Shown piece by piece: positions 51,862-60,979 of a DNA stretch of 64,000 nucleotides. The stretch covers positions 180,538 through 244,537 of the forward strand of contig NZ_JAAFKG010000003.1 in NCBI RefSeq assembly GCF_013299185.1, given 5' to 3'. The notes beneath the pieces were generated by a model. It worked only from the letters and a program-made list of their open reading frames with translations. It had not been told where the DNA came from and did no database searches. The stretch is from Microcoleus sp. bin48.metabat.b7b8b9.023 (GTDB taxonomy: Bacteria > Cyanobacteriota > Cyanobacteriia > Cyanobacteriales > Microcoleaceae). Made by a program: the position numbers and the translations under genes. Numbering within the stretch: the first letter of the stretch is position 1; every line of letters begins with the position of its first letter.

Positions 51862-52347
51862 ATGAGTATCGTCACCAAATCAATCGTCAACGCAGACGCT
51901 GAAGCTCGTTACCTGAGCCCAGGCGAATTAGACCGCATCAAGAGCTTCGTCACCTCTGGTGAACGTCGCGTCCGCATCGCCCAAATTTTGAGCGAATCCC
52001 GCGAACGTATCGTCAAAACAGCCGGCGACCAACTTTTCCAAAAGCGCCCTGATGTTGTTTCTCCCGGCGGCAACGCTTACGGCGAAGAAATGACCGCAAC
52101 TTGCTTGCGCGACTTGGATTACTACCTGCGTTTGATTACCTACGGAATCGTAGCTGGCGACATTACTCCGATCGAAGAAATCGGTATTGTCGGCGTCCGC
52201 GAAATGTACAACTCTCTCGGAACCCCGATTGCAGCAGTTGCCGAAGGCGTCCGCGCTATGAAAAATGCAGCTTCTTCGCTGCTTTCTGGAGAAGATGCTT
52301 CCGAAGCTTCCTCTTACTTCGACTACGTTATCGGTGCGATGCAGTAA
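51862..52347 (+). CDS. apcA: Allophycocyanin alpha subunit
   Basis: The 161-residue globin-like phycobiliprotein has [40 protein letters not shown] and C81 in [12 protein letters not shown], which binds phycocyanobilin. The alpha type is shown by the [20 protein letters not shown] start and [15 protein letters not shown]. It forms the phycobilisome core with ApcB. It is followed by apcB (177 bp) and apcC, the standard order. Confidence 0.98.
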   Translation: MSIVTKSIVNADAEARYLSPGELDRIKSFVTSGERRVRIAQILSESRERIVKTAGDQLFQKRPDVVSPGGNAYGEEMTATCLRDLDYYLRLITYGIVAGDITPIEEIGIVGVREMYNSLGTPIAAVAEGVRAMKNAASSLLSGEDASEASSYFDYVIGAMQ

Positions 52348-52524
52348 GGAATTTAGGTTTTTGATGATAGATTTTTGATTGAACAATCGAGGGTTACTGA
52401 ATAACAAGCCAAAAGCTTTTGCAGGTAATCAACTACTTGTAAATCTCAAATCCCAAATCCCAAATCTCAAATTCTCGCTCCAAAAATGGACTGACTCAGC
52501 CACTTTCTAGGAAACAAGACAACC

Positions 52525-53010
52525 ATGCAAGACGCAATTACCGCCGTTATCAATACCTCTGACGTTCAAGGTAAGTACCTGGACAGCAGCGCATTAGACA
52601 AGCTCAAGAACTACTTCGCTTCTGGTGAACTGCGCGTCCGCGCCGCTACCGCCATCAGCGCCAATGCAGCCACAATCGTCAAAGAAGCAGTTGCTAAGTC
52701 TCTGTTGTACTCTGACGTAACTCGTCCCGGCGGCAATATGTACACCACTCGTCGTTATGCAGCTTGCATTCGCGACTTGGACTACTACCTCCGCTACGCC
52801 ACCTACGCCATGCTAGCTGGCGACCCTTCCATCCTTGACGAGCGCGTGCTCAACGGTTTGAAAGAAACCTACAACTCCTTGGGCGTGCCCATCGGTTCTA
52901 CCGTACAAGCAATCCAAGCAATGAAAGAAGTCACCGCCGGTTTGGTCGGTTCTGACGCTGGTAAAGAAATGGGCGTCTATTTCGACTACATCTGCTCTGG
53001 CTTGAGCTAA
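52525..53010 (+). CDS. apcB: Allophycocyanin beta subunit
   Basis: The 161-residue protein starts [20 protein letters not shown] and carries the bilin cysteine C81 in [19 protein letters not shown], with N71 nearby in [10 protein letters not shown], the asparagine methylated in beta subunits. With ApcA it forms core trimers. An AAATCTCAAAT repeat lies in the gap to apcA (52440-52470). No distinct terminator is seen, so transcription likely continues into apcC. Confidence 0.98.
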   Translation: MQDAITAVINTSDVQGKYLDSSALDKLKNYFASGELRVRAATAISANAATIVKEAVAKSLLYSDVTRPGGNMYTTRRYAACIRDLDYYLRYATYAMLAGDPSILDERVLNGLKETYNSLGVPIGSTVQAIQAMKEVTAGLVGSDAGKEMGVYFDYICSGLS

Positions 53011-53394
53011 ATCTAAGGCAGAAGGAAGAAGTTCGGCAACGGATTCTGTAACGGATGTGACAGATGTAACAGATGTAACGGATTTCAGTCCGATGGAAGT
53101 CGGAAGAAGGAAAAAGGAAGAAGGAAGAAGGAAGAAGGAAGAAGGAAGAAGATTTATTTCTTACCCCTTTTAACTCTTAACTTTTAACTTTTAACTTTTA
53201 ACTTTTAACTTTGGACTTGTTACCTTTAGCTTTGAAAGAAGTCAGGGAAATTGAGAGTGATTGCTAGACCGTCAAAGGCCAGTCGAGAAAGCCCGACGAG
53301 TTTTAACGAGCTAGTTTTGACTCCTAACTCCCTGACTTCAATCTTTTTAAAATCCATCTAAAAATCTGTAAACCTACTCAGGAGTTTGTTTCCC
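53011..53394. other. apcB-apcC spacer rich in short tandem repeats
   Basis: GGAAGAA repeats (53100-53155) and TTTTAACTTTTAAC repeats (53168-53215) fill the middle, and GATGTAACAGATGTAACGGA at 53056-53090 is a third tract. The spacer is longer than usual for apcB-apcC and appears expanded by these repeats. No gene is visible. Confidence 0.7.
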
Positions 53395-53598
53395 ATGAGA
53401 ATGTTTAAAGTGACTGCTTGCGTCCCCAGCCAAACTCGCATCCGCACTCAGCGCGAATTGCAAAATACCTATTTTACTAAGCTGGTTCCCTATGACAACT
53501 GGTTCCGGGAACAGCAAAGAATTATGAAAATGGGCGGCAGAATTATTAAAGTGCAACTGGCTACCGGTAAGCCCGGAGCTAATACTGGCTTACTTTAA
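53395..53598 (+). CDS. apcC: Phycobilisome core linker (LC7.8)
   Basis: From ATG 53395 the 67-residue protein is MRMFKVTACVPSQTRIRTQR, ELQNTYFTKLVPYDNWFREQ and a short tail GKPGANTGLL, the CpcD-like small core linker that caps allophycocyanin trimers. The frame opens 9 bp upstream at a TTG, but the family always starts MRMFKV. It ends the operon; a Rho-independent terminator follows. Confidence 0.98.
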   Translation: MRMFKVTACVPSQTRIRTQRELQNTYFTKLVPYDNWFREQQRIMKMGGRIIKVQLATGKPGANTGLL

Positions 53599-54005
53599 AA
53601 TCCGAGAATGGATTGATAGAGGGCAAGAGGTCGATCGCGACCTCTTTTTTGTTTGTTATGATTTTAGTTAGGCTGTTCCACATTAAAATTGGATATTTGA
53701 GGCGATGCTCAAAGCCCACCCCACAAGAGGTTGATTATTTCTTGATGTGCAATTTAAATGCTAATTAGCTGATAAGACTTATCCACTCGCCCACAAATAA
53801 ACCGGGTTTTTAAATCGACATTGAGAGTTTTAAGCAAATATTTGGCTAAAAAATCCGGTTTTTGACCACAGCGAATTAAGCTGGCGTGCATCTGATGTTT
53901 ACAATTTTGTTTCTTGAAATTATTGTGGGGTGGGCTTTGAGCAGCGCCCCAAAATTAAATTCAAATGCACAACAGCTTAGACTAATAACTAATGACTAAT
54001 AACTA
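53599..54005. other. Spacer between apcC and ftsW
   Basis: Besides the terminator, it contains an inverted repeat (GCTCAAAGCCCACCCCACA at 53709 and TGTGGGGTGGGCTTTGAGC at about 53923-53941) around 200 bp of AT-rich sequence with AAACCGGGTTTTT and AAATCCGGTTTTT. A CTAATGACTAATAA tandem tract (53980-54010) runs into the ftsW start codon. Confidence 0.65.
53625..53655 (+). terminator. Rho-independent terminator of apcABC
   Basis: AAGAGGTCG (53625-53633) pairs with CGACCTCTT (53638-53646) around ATCG and is followed by TTTTGTTTGTT. A GC-rich 9-bp stem with a T-run 27 bp after apcC is a textbook terminator. Confidence 0.85.
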
Positions 54006-55226
54006 ATGACTAATGACCTTCGACGCTTCATTCCATTTTTTGACCCCAGCGCGTCGCAATGGGCTGCGGAGGCCCGATGGCTGCGGTGGCTGACTTTTTT
54101 GTGGCTGTTTGTAGGGCTGACGGCTTTGTTCTCGGCTTCCTATCCCATTGCCAATTCCGAATTGGGAGACGGCCTTTACTATTTTAAACGGCAACTAATC
54201 GCAGTGGCGATCGGGCTGGCGGGCTTTAACTTAATGGTTTACTCCCCCCTGCGTTACCTGATGAAAACTGCTCAGTTGGGAATTCTGGTGCTGCTAGGAT
54301 TGCTCTGGTTGACCTTAATTCCGGGAGTGGGAACCACAGTCAACGGCGCAACTCGCTGGATATCTCTGGGCCCGGTGCCGATTATTCAACCTTCAGAGTT
54401 GATTAAACCGTTTTTCGTTCTGCAAAGCGCCCGCATTTTCGGCAATTGGCCTCGATTGACGAATAAAGTTCGGTTTACTTGGCTGTTAATTTTCGGTGCG
54501 ATGCTGTTGGGCATTTTGTTGCAGCCGAACTTGAGTACGACGGCTTTGTGCGGGATGACTTTGTGGCTGGTGGCTTTGGCGGCGGGCTTGCCTTACTTGC
54601 AGTTGGGTGCAACGGCTGTAGGGGGAATGCTGTTGGCGGTTTTAAGTATTAGTTTTAAGGAATATCAGCGCCGCCGGATTATGTCTTTTCTCAATCCTTG
54701 GGCTGATGCGATGCAGGATGGTTATCAGTTGGTTCAAAGTCTTCTGGCTGTGGGTTCTGGCGGGATTTGGGGCGTTGGTTTCGGGATGTCGCAGCAAAAG
54801 TTATTTTATTTGCCGATTCAGTACAGCGATTTTATTTTTGCTGTGTTTGCTGAGGAGTTTGGTTTGGTGGGAGGTTTCTCGCTGTTACTGATGTTGGCGG
54901 CTTACGCTACGGTGGCTTTGAGGGTGGCGATGCGGGCGCGGAATGCTGAGTCTCAGTTGGTGGCGATTGGGGTGATGGTGGTGATGGTGGGACAGTCGCT
55001 GCTGAATATTGGGGTGGCGACGGGGGTTTTGCCGACTACGGGTTTGCCGCTGCCGTTTTTTAGTTACGGCGGTTCTTCGATGGTGGCGAGTTTTTTGTTG
55101 TCGGGGTTGCTGATTCGGGTGGCTAGGGAGAGTTCTGAGGCTGAGGTGGTTTCTCTGGACGGACGCCGGGGACAGCAGTCTAAGCCGAAATTGCGATCGA
55201 CCAACGGCAATACACAAGCTGAGTAA
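54006..55226 (+). CDS. ftsW: Cell division protein FtsW (SEDS glycosyltransferase)
   Basis: The 406-residue polytopic protein has about ten membrane spans and SEDS motifs GATRWISLGPVPIIQPSEL, LQPNLSTTALCG, DGYQLVQSLLAVGSGGIWG, GFGMSQQKLFYLP, DFIFAVFAEEFGLVG and GLPLPFFSYGGSSM. FtsW polymerises glycan strands at the septum with a class B PBP. The N-terminal codons MTND come from a CTAATGAC short tandem repeat, and I see no strong ribosome-binding site; a start at a later codon is hard to support because the next Met lies beyond the first span. The C-terminal cytoplasmic tail is short. Confidence 0.95.
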   Translation: MTNDLRRFIPFFDPSASQWAAEARWLRWLTFLWLFVGLTALFSASYPIANSELGDGLYYFKRQLIAVAIGLAGFNLMVYSPLRYLMKTAQLGILVLLGLLWLTLIPGVGTTVNGATRWISLGPVPIIQPSELIKPFFVLQSARIFGNWPRLTNKVRFTWLLIFGAMLLGILLQPNLSTTALCGMTLWLVALAAGLPYLQLGATAVGGMLLAVLSISFKEYQRRRIMSFLNPWADAMQDGYQLVQSLLAVGSGGIWGVGFGMSQQKLFYLPIQYSDFIFAVFAEEFGLVGGFSLLLMLAAYATVALRVAMRARNAESQLVAIGVMVVMVGQSLLNIGVATGVLPTTGLPLPFFSYGGSSMVASFLLSGLLIRVARESSEAEVVSLDGRRGQQSKPKLRSTNGNTQAE

Positions 55227-55573
55227 TTTGTCAAGTTATTTCCGCTAAAACAAGCTTGTGAAGAATACGGTATTGACGCTTTTTAAACTGCCGTTGTATC
55301 TATTGCCACCCGTCACCCTTCTTTGGCGGTTCTTCTTCTTTTTGTTGAGGTTTAGCTTTCTTCGCCGGAATCCCCACACCATATTTATATCAAAATTGGT
55401 GTGGGATGGATAGGCAGACTGATCTCCTGAATGAAGTAACTCAATAGATGTATTGGATAGACGATCGATCCATTCCTCTACCATCTGAGTAAAGGTTTTT
55501 TCTCGCTTATGCTGCAATAATTCTCAATTTATTAAGTCTCTTTTCGGATAGTCGAATATACAGGTTTTTGTTT
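55227..55573. other. Spacer upstream of the second TnpB element
   Basis: An open 90-codon minus-strand frame (55245-55517) includes an Asn/Lys-rich tail and no motif. It could be the remnant of a gene broken by the element, but nothing supports that beyond its openness. Confidence 0.4.
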
Positions 55574-56874
55574 TTTATGTTGTGTTGTCATTGCGGACAC
55601 AATGATGTTAACATAAAAAGCAAGGAGCCAGGTAAATGAGAACAGCATACCAGTACAAACTACGTCCCACAAAACAACAAGTTATTGAGTTTGACAGATG
55701 GCTGTCAATGTTATGCGCTCAATACAATTATTTGTTGGCTGATAGATTCAACTGGTACGAGCAAAATCGCTCTCCTGTTAACGCTTGTCTTTTAATCTGC
55801 CATTTGCCAGAACTGCGAGATCACCCTGACTATTACAGCCAGAAAAAAACCTTACCTCAGCTCAAAAAAACTCATCCCTGGTATAGCGAGATTTATTCTC
55901 AAGTCCTGCAAGATGTAGTTAAGCGAGTCAAGGTAACATTCGACAGGTTTCTCAAAGGCGATAGCAACGGGAAACGAAGTGGGAAACCTCGGTTTAAAGC
56001 TCGCAATCGTTATCGCACCTTTACTTATCCTCAGATGAAAGAAGGATGTTTGCAGGAAAATCTGATTAACTTGCCGATGTTTGGAAAAGTCAAGGTTGTG
56101 CTGCATCGCCCTATACCTGATGGGTTCAAAATCAAAACGGCTTCGGTCACTAAGAAAGCTGACGGTTTTTACCTAACGTTGTCATTAGAAGATCTGACCG
56201 TTCCTGAGATTAAGCCAAATTTCAACCCAAATAAAATCACCGGGATTGATGTTGGTTTAAAAGAGTTCTTAACAACTTCTGAAGGCGAAACCGTCTGCAT
56301 TCCCCAATATTATCGTAAAGCTCAAAAACGCTTACGAGTAATTCAGAAGCGGGTATCACGCCGCAAAAAAGGAAGCAACCGCAGACAGAAAGCGGTTAAG
56401 CAACTGGGTAAGCAACACAAAAAAGTTGCAGATAAACGCAAAGATTTTCACTTTAAGACTGCGGTAAAATTGTTGAGTAAATACGATGTTATTGCAGTTG
56501 AAGACTTGAATGTAAAGGGTCTAGCTCGTACAAGATTGGCTAAATCTGTGTTGGATGCTGGGTGGTCAAACTTCCTGTCAATACTGACAAACAAAGCCGA
56601 AAATGCTGGTTTGTTGGTTGTCCCAGTAAGCGCTTATAACACCTCACAAGATTGTTCCAATTGTGGAGAGAAAGTACCAAAGAAGTTGCATATTCGTTGG
56701 CACGACTGCATCAAGTGTGGGTGCAGTCTCGACCGCGACCACAACGCAGCTATCAATATTAAAAACAAGGCGATAGGGCAATTCGTCTTTAAAGCTCAGT
56801 TAATGTCCGACGGGATACCGGGAGTCGCTGAGAAGCCTACATCATACTGTATTCAGTTGGTGTAGGAGTTGTCA
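55574..56874 (+). mobile_element. IS200/IS605-type solo tnpB element
   Basis: The left end has a nested hairpin: TTATGTT/AACATAA around TCATTG/CAATGA (about 55574-55617). The right end AGAAGCCTACATCATACTGT...GGTGTAGGAGTTGTCAC forms CCTACA/TGTAGG and ends in TTGTCAC, resembling IS605-family right ends. There is no tnpA. Boundaries inferred from the hairpins. Confidence 0.75.
55636..56865 (+). CDS. tnpB: TnpB RNA-guided nuclease, canonical type
   Basis: The 409-residue protein has an N-terminal helical/HTH-like RNA-binding region ([15 protein letters not shown]), [18 protein letters not shown], and a complete RuvC triad: D205 in [11 protein letters not shown]289 in [11 protein letters not shown] and D368 in [12 protein letters not shown] zinc ribbon lies between (C340xxC343...C358xxC361). 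By the family, it cuts DNA under guidance of an RNA from the element's right end. Start ATG 55636 with AAGGAG upstream. All catalytic residues are intact, unlike the TnpB at 37750. Confidence 0.95.
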   Translation: MRTAYQYKLRPTKQQVIEFDRWLSMLCAQYNYLLADRFNWYEQNRSPVNACLLICHLPELRDHPDYYSQKKTLPQLKKTHPWYSEIYSQVLQDVVKRVKVTFDRFLKGDSNGKRSGKPRFKARNRYRTFTYPQMKEGCLQENLINLPMFGKVKVVLHRPIPDGFKIKTASVTKKADGFYLTLSLEDLTVPEIKPNFNPNKITGIDVGLKEFLTTSEGETVCIPQYYRKAQKRLRVIQKRVSRRKKGSNRRQKAVKQLGKQHKKVADKRKDFHFKTAVKLLSKYDVIAVEDLNVKGLARTRLAKSVLDAGWSNFLSILTNKAENAGLLVVPVSAYNTSQDCSNCGEKVPKKLHIRWHDCIKCGCSLDRDHNAAINIKNKAIGQFVFKAQLMSDGIPGVAEKPTSYCIQLV

Positions 56875-57109
56875 CCTGTGATGTCAGTTAATTCTTTTTT
56901 GTCTGGCTTGGGTGTTTCTGGAGTTGAGTTAGCCATGGGTTTATTGTTTAAGTAGATGCACCGTTTAATTATATCTTTTTTGACTGCAAAGGTATTGCTG
57001 TAGATAGCGGGAGCAATATCGAGACCAAAAATTCTCATGCAGTGGGGTTTGATAGCCAATACTCGAAGACTTTATGTAGAGTGTAGATGCGAATAGATAG
57101 ATGTCGGTG

Positions 57110-57763
57110 CTAGACTGCTTGAGGGTTGCAGCCAAACAATTCGGAGGTGGACGCAAAGACACCTTTATTAAGTATTAAATGCCGATCGCCATCTCGATTA
57201 ATTAACCCTTGCTGCTGCAATTTTCCCAGCATTCGGGTTACCGTTACCCGCGTCGTGCAAATAGTATTAGCAATATCTTGATGCGTCAAACGGATGCTCA
57301 AACGAGTTCCTTCAACCACAGGCTGACCGAAGTCCTGTTGCAATAATAGCAGAAGTTGATACAAACGGTCTTCTACTCGGCGCTGTCCGGCGATCGCCAA
57401 AATTGACTCCATTTGCCGCAGCCGCCGCACCATTTGAGGCAACAACTCGTGAGCCAATTGAGGAGAAGCTTCAATTTCCACCATAGAATACCACATCAAA
57501 TAAACGTCTGATGTTGCCGTAGCTCGGTAAGTCTGCAAGGAAGTCAACCACAAACCGAAACACATCGAAGGCCCCACCCAACCCAAAAGTCCTTCTTCCC
57601 CGGTGGGATAAAGGGTACTCAGTTGTGCTAAACCTTGACAGACGCGCCAAAGGCCTTGGGACATTAAAGGAATGGTTTCGCCCTTTGCATAAAAATGCAA
57701 GTTTCGAGTTGCTCCTGTGTTATGCTGGACTTCCGCTAAAAGTGCTTTCGATGTTGGTGGCAT
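57110..57763 (-). CDS. Crp/Fnr-family transcriptional regulator
   Basis: The 217-residue protein has an N-terminal cNMP-like jelly roll (about 15-110: NLHFYAKGETIPLMSQGLWR, VGPSMCFG) and a C-terminal winged HTH (about 145-205: RLSIRLTHQDIANTICTTRV, TVTRMLGKLQQQGLI). The recognition helix TTRVTVTRMLG closely matches the NtcA/Crp pattern. The jelly roll lacks the clear cAMP phosphate-binding RxS motif, so the ligand is unknown. Not NtcA itself, from the divergent N-terminus. No operon partner. Confidence 0.88.
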   Translation of the reverse strand: MPPTSKALLAEVQHNTGATRNLHFYAKGETIPLMSQGLWRVCQGLAQLSTLYPTGEEGLLGWVGPSMCFGLWLTSLQTYRATATSDVYLMWYSMVEIEASPQLAHELLPQMVRRLRQMESILAIAGQRRVEDRLYQLLLLLQQDFGQPVVEGTRLSIRLTHQDIANTICTTRVTVTRMLGKLQQQGLINRDGDRHLILNKGVFASTSELFGCNPQAV

Positions 57764-58406
57764 ATCCGTTATTTCCAGCTAAAAAACATTAGTGTGAGAG
57801 CTAGCGATCTCACTCTAACCGACCCAGGTAAAGGTTAGGTGATCGTTAGGTTAGCGGGAGTATAAGCTTTGTCTACATTCAAATTCTGTATCAACAATTA
57901 CTCAAGCCATGAGCGTGACATTGCTCGGAGTATCGTTGGAATATGTAATTTAAATATTAAATAGCTTGAATTTCAAACATGATTTAAATCTGAATCCATT
58001 ACAAACTGAATTTAGAGCTAATTTGTTGCAGGATTGAAAAGGTTATTGTGGCTTTTTATTATGTGTCAATTTTCATCAATAACCACTGGTGAGTTAGCGG
58101 TGATTGTCAAAGCTGATGTTCTCGATCGCGAATTTAAACAAAAACTTAACTTGCTTGCTTCCTAGAATCGGCGATCGCTATTTGAGCCAAACTTTACTTG
58201 TTCAGCAATCCCTAGATCGAGAGGGCTCGCATCCCAACTACGTACTTTTTTGTACGATCGCAATAAAACTGCCTTGCGTCGCAGCCCCCGCGCCCTGAGG
58301 AGTCGTGAAGCTCGATCGCCCATATCCACCAACTCAACTGCTGCTATCTTTCTCGACAACCTTCTAAAATAGTTTCAGCAGTATCAAAAGACAAGTCAGG
58401 TTTTTC
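57764..58406. other. Divergent spacer between the Crp/Fnr gene and hslO
   Basis: The 643-bp spacer holds no convincing gene. It is AT-rich near 57950-58080, with HIP1 sites at 58125-58180. Two 65-codon frames on opposite strands at 58104-58359 are mirror shadows without motifs. No promoter could be assigned. Confidence 0.5.
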
Positions 58407-59306
58407 ATGGCCGATCAATTAATTCGCGCTACAGCAGCAGATGGTGGAATTCGCGCTGTAGCCGTCATTACCACCCGTCTGACAGAAGAAGCAAGAGGGC
58501 GACACAAGCTCTCCTACGTCGCTACAGCCGCCCTCGGACGCACAATGTCAGCAGGGCTGTTACTCGCTTCCAGCATGAAGCGGCCCGAATCGAGAGTCAA
58601 CATTCGCATCAAAGGAGATGGGCCCCTCGGTGGACTGCTGATTGATGCGGGACTTGATGGGACGGTTCGAGGTTATGTCAGCAATCCCTCAGTGGAATTG
58701 CCGCCCAATGCTAAAGGCAAACTTGATGTCGGCGGCGCCATCGGTGACGGCTATTTGTATGTGGTGCGCGACGCTGGGTACGGCTTCCCTTACTCAAGTA
58801 CGGTAGAATTGGTTTCCGGCGAAATTGGGGACGATCTGACTCACTATTTGGCAACCTCGGAACAGACTCCTTCGGCTCTGGTTTTGGGGGTGTTTGTGGG
58901 GGCGGCGGGGGTGCAAGCTTCTGGGGGCGTGCTGTTGCAGGTGATGCCGAAGGCGGCGACGGATGAAGAACTCGTGCAAACTCTAGAATCTAGGGTGGCT
59001 GCACTGTCGGGCTTTACGCCGTTGCTACAATCGGGCAAAACTCTGCACCAGATTCTGGAAGAGTTACTGGGTGATATGGGCCTGGAAATTTTCCCGGAAA
59101 CTCAGATGGTGCGCTTTCACTGCGGCTGTTCGTTCGATCGAGTTTTGGGAGCTCTGAAAATGTTGGGCGAAGCCGAACTCCAAGACATGATCGAAAAAGA
59201 TGGCGGGGCTGAGGCTACTTGCCATTTCTGCAATGAGGTTTACAAAGCTAACAGCGACGAACTTGCCGAACTGATCGGGGATTTGCGATCGAATTCCGGT
59301 TCTTGA
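58407..59306 (+). CDS. hslO: Hsp33 redox-regulated chaperone
   Basis: The 299-residue protein has the HslO core (RATAADGGIRAVAVITTRLT, ALGRTMSAGLLLASSMK, GDGPLGGLLIDAGLDGTVRG) and the C-terminal zinc-binding cysteines in VRFHCGCSFDRV (about 238, 240) and ATCHFCNEVY (about 272, 275). Oxidation releases zinc and activates holdase function, relevant in an oxygen-producing cell. The ATG at 58407 fits family length. Confidence 0.97.
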   Translation: MADQLIRATAADGGIRAVAVITTRLTEEARGRHKLSYVATAALGRTMSAGLLLASSMKRPESRVNIRIKGDGPLGGLLIDAGLDGTVRGYVSNPSVELPPNAKGKLDVGGAIGDGYLYVVRDAGYGFPYSSTVELVSGEIGDDLTHYLATSEQTPSALVLGVFVGAAGVQASGGVLLQVMPKAATDEELVQTLESRVAALSGFTPLLQSGKTLHQILEELLGDMGLEIFPETQMVRFHCGCSFDRVLGALKMLGEAELQDMIEKDGGAEATCHFCNEVYKANSDELAELIGDLRSNSGS

Positions 59307-59385
59307 GACCATAATGTGTAATTGGCTCTATTGAGTGCGAGTTGGGGATGACCGAAAAACCTGGAGGACTAACTAAATAACAAAT

Positions 59386-60897
59386 TTGCAGGACATTACG
59401 GAACAATCTGATAGAATCAAACATGAGTTGAGGCAAAAACTCTTGTCAAATACGTCCCACTTTCACCATCATCCATCCTTCGAGTCAACGAAAGAACTAT
59501 CTGACGTTGAGAATAAATCCCGTGAAAAATCCCAAAGCTTCTTGCCCTATTGGAACCAATCTTCTCATGAGATGTCCAAATGGTTGTCTTTGCCCCGTCA
59601 AACCGATTGGCAAGATTCGGTTTTGACCAATGCCAATGGAACAGCGAGCAAAACTGGTGTAAACTCCTGGTACCGGGTGAAACAAACCTTAGTCCAGAAC
59701 CATAAATGGTTAAAGACATCCTTACCATCTTGCACTGATAGAGTAGTAGATTGTGCTTCTGGCAAAAGTATAAATCTTAAATCTCACAAGCTCAGGATTT
59801 ATCCCACACCACAGTTGCACAAAGTCTGGCGTAAATGGTTAGCAGCCTGTCGTTATTGTTTCAACCAAGCAATAGCAATGCAGCGCAAAAAGTGCTTAAG
59901 TAAATTGCAGTTGCGTAACCAAGTTATGCAAAGCGATTTACCAGAATGGGTAAAAGAAACGCCTTGTCATATCAGACAGAATGCTATTTTTGATGCTCAC
60001 CGAGCATTTAAGGCAAGTTCAGACGCAAAGTTCCGTAGTATTAGAGATTACTCTCAAACCATCAAGTTTAATGATTCAAATTTCAAAAAAGGCACTTGGT
60101 ATCCTTCTTTAACCAAAGGATTAACCTTTAAAGCTGCTGAGATAATTCCTGACTGCGATCGAGGTACTCAGTTAGTCTACTGTAAGGGTCGATGGTTTGG
60201 GGTGTTCCCTGTACCAGTGACTGTGCAGCCTACGGTAGCAACAGGAATAATTGCATTAGATCCTGGCGTAAGAACATTTATGACCGGATTTGATGGCAAT
60301 AAATTCCTTGAGTTTGGAGGTGGTGACATGGGACGAATCGCTCGTCTCTGTCAACACTTAGATAACTTAATGAGCCGAATATCTCAAGCCCAGAAACGGC
60401 GCCGAAAACGGATGAGGCAAGCGGCTCATCGTATGAGAATACGCATTCGTAATTTAGTAGACGAATGCCAAAAACAAACCGCTTGCTATCTAACTAGCAA
60501 CTATCGAGTCATATTTCTTCCTACTTTTGAGTCTGCCCAAATGGTAGCTAAGGTAAGAAGAAAGATTCGTTCAAAAACTGCTAGAGCGATGTTGAATTGG
60601 GCCCATTACAGATTCAAACAAACCATCAAACATCAGGCAAATGTTAGAAACGTCAGTGTGATTGATGTCACTGAAGAATACACGTCTAAAACTTGTACGC
60701 ATTGTGGTCATGTGCATCAAAAGTTAGGTGGTTCTAAAGTGTTTACTTGTCCTGAATGTGGCTACTCAATCCCACGGGATTATAATGGTGCTTTTGGTAT
60801 ATTACTGAAAGCTTTGCGGGATACCGCCTCTATCTCCTATGAGGATGATAGTGCTATCGTTACTTTGTCCGGCAATTGCCGGGTAACTGTAGCGTAA
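59386..60897 (+). CDS. tnpB: TnpB-family protein with shifted RuvC-II (IS607/Fanzor-like motif)
   Basis: The 503-codon frame opens at a TTG; internal ATG 59572 (MSKWLSLPRQTDWQDSV) is the more plausible start. The core begins about residue 131 (SHKLRIYPTPQLHKVWRKW) and has RuvC-I GIIALDPGVRTFMTGFDG (D292), RuvC-II FLPTFESAQMVAK (E382), a zinc ribbon (C437xxC440, C455xxC458) and RuvC-III PRDYNGAFG (D465). The PTFE form of RuvC-II is reminiscent of IS607-group TnpBs and eukaryotic Fanzors (inference). A GTCCGGCAATTGCCGG hairpin (60868-60884) overlaps the coding end and may be its right end. It lies 79 bp after hslO. Confidence 0.85.
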   Translation: MQDITEQSDRIKHELRQKLLSNTSHFHHHPSFESTKELSDVENKSREKSQSFLPYWNQSSHEMSKWLSLPRQTDWQDSVLTNANGTASKTGVNSWYRVKQTLVQNHKWLKTSLPSCTDRVVDCASGKSINLKSHKLRIYPTPQLHKVWRKWLAACRYCFNQAIAMQRKKCLSKLQLRNQVMQSDLPEWVKETPCHIRQNAIFDAHRAFKASSDAKFRSIRDYSQTIKFNDSNFKKGTWYPSLTKGLTFKAAEIIPDCDRGTQLVYCKGRWFGVFPVPVTVQPTVATGIIALDPGVRTFMTGFDGNKFLEFGGGDMGRIARLCQHLDNLMSRISQAQKRRRKRMRQAAHRMRIRIRNLVDECQKQTACYLTSNYRVIFLPTFESAQMVAKVRRKIRSKTARAMLNWAHYRFKQTIKHQANVRNVSVIDVTEEYTSKTCTHCGHVHQKLGGSKVFTCPECGYSIPRDYNGAFGILLKALRDTASISYEDDSAIVTLSGNCRVTVA

Positions 60898-60979
60898 ATG
60901 TATCAGCAGTAGATATCAGCGATCGCAGTTTTGCAATAACTAAGACCGGCTGGTTGCTGTTTGTGGTGAGCGGAGATTT

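Noticed and set aside
55245..55517. 90-residue minus-strand gene between ftsW and tnpB
   Set aside because: Low-complexity Asn/Lys tail and no recognisable domain; kept only as a possible remnant.
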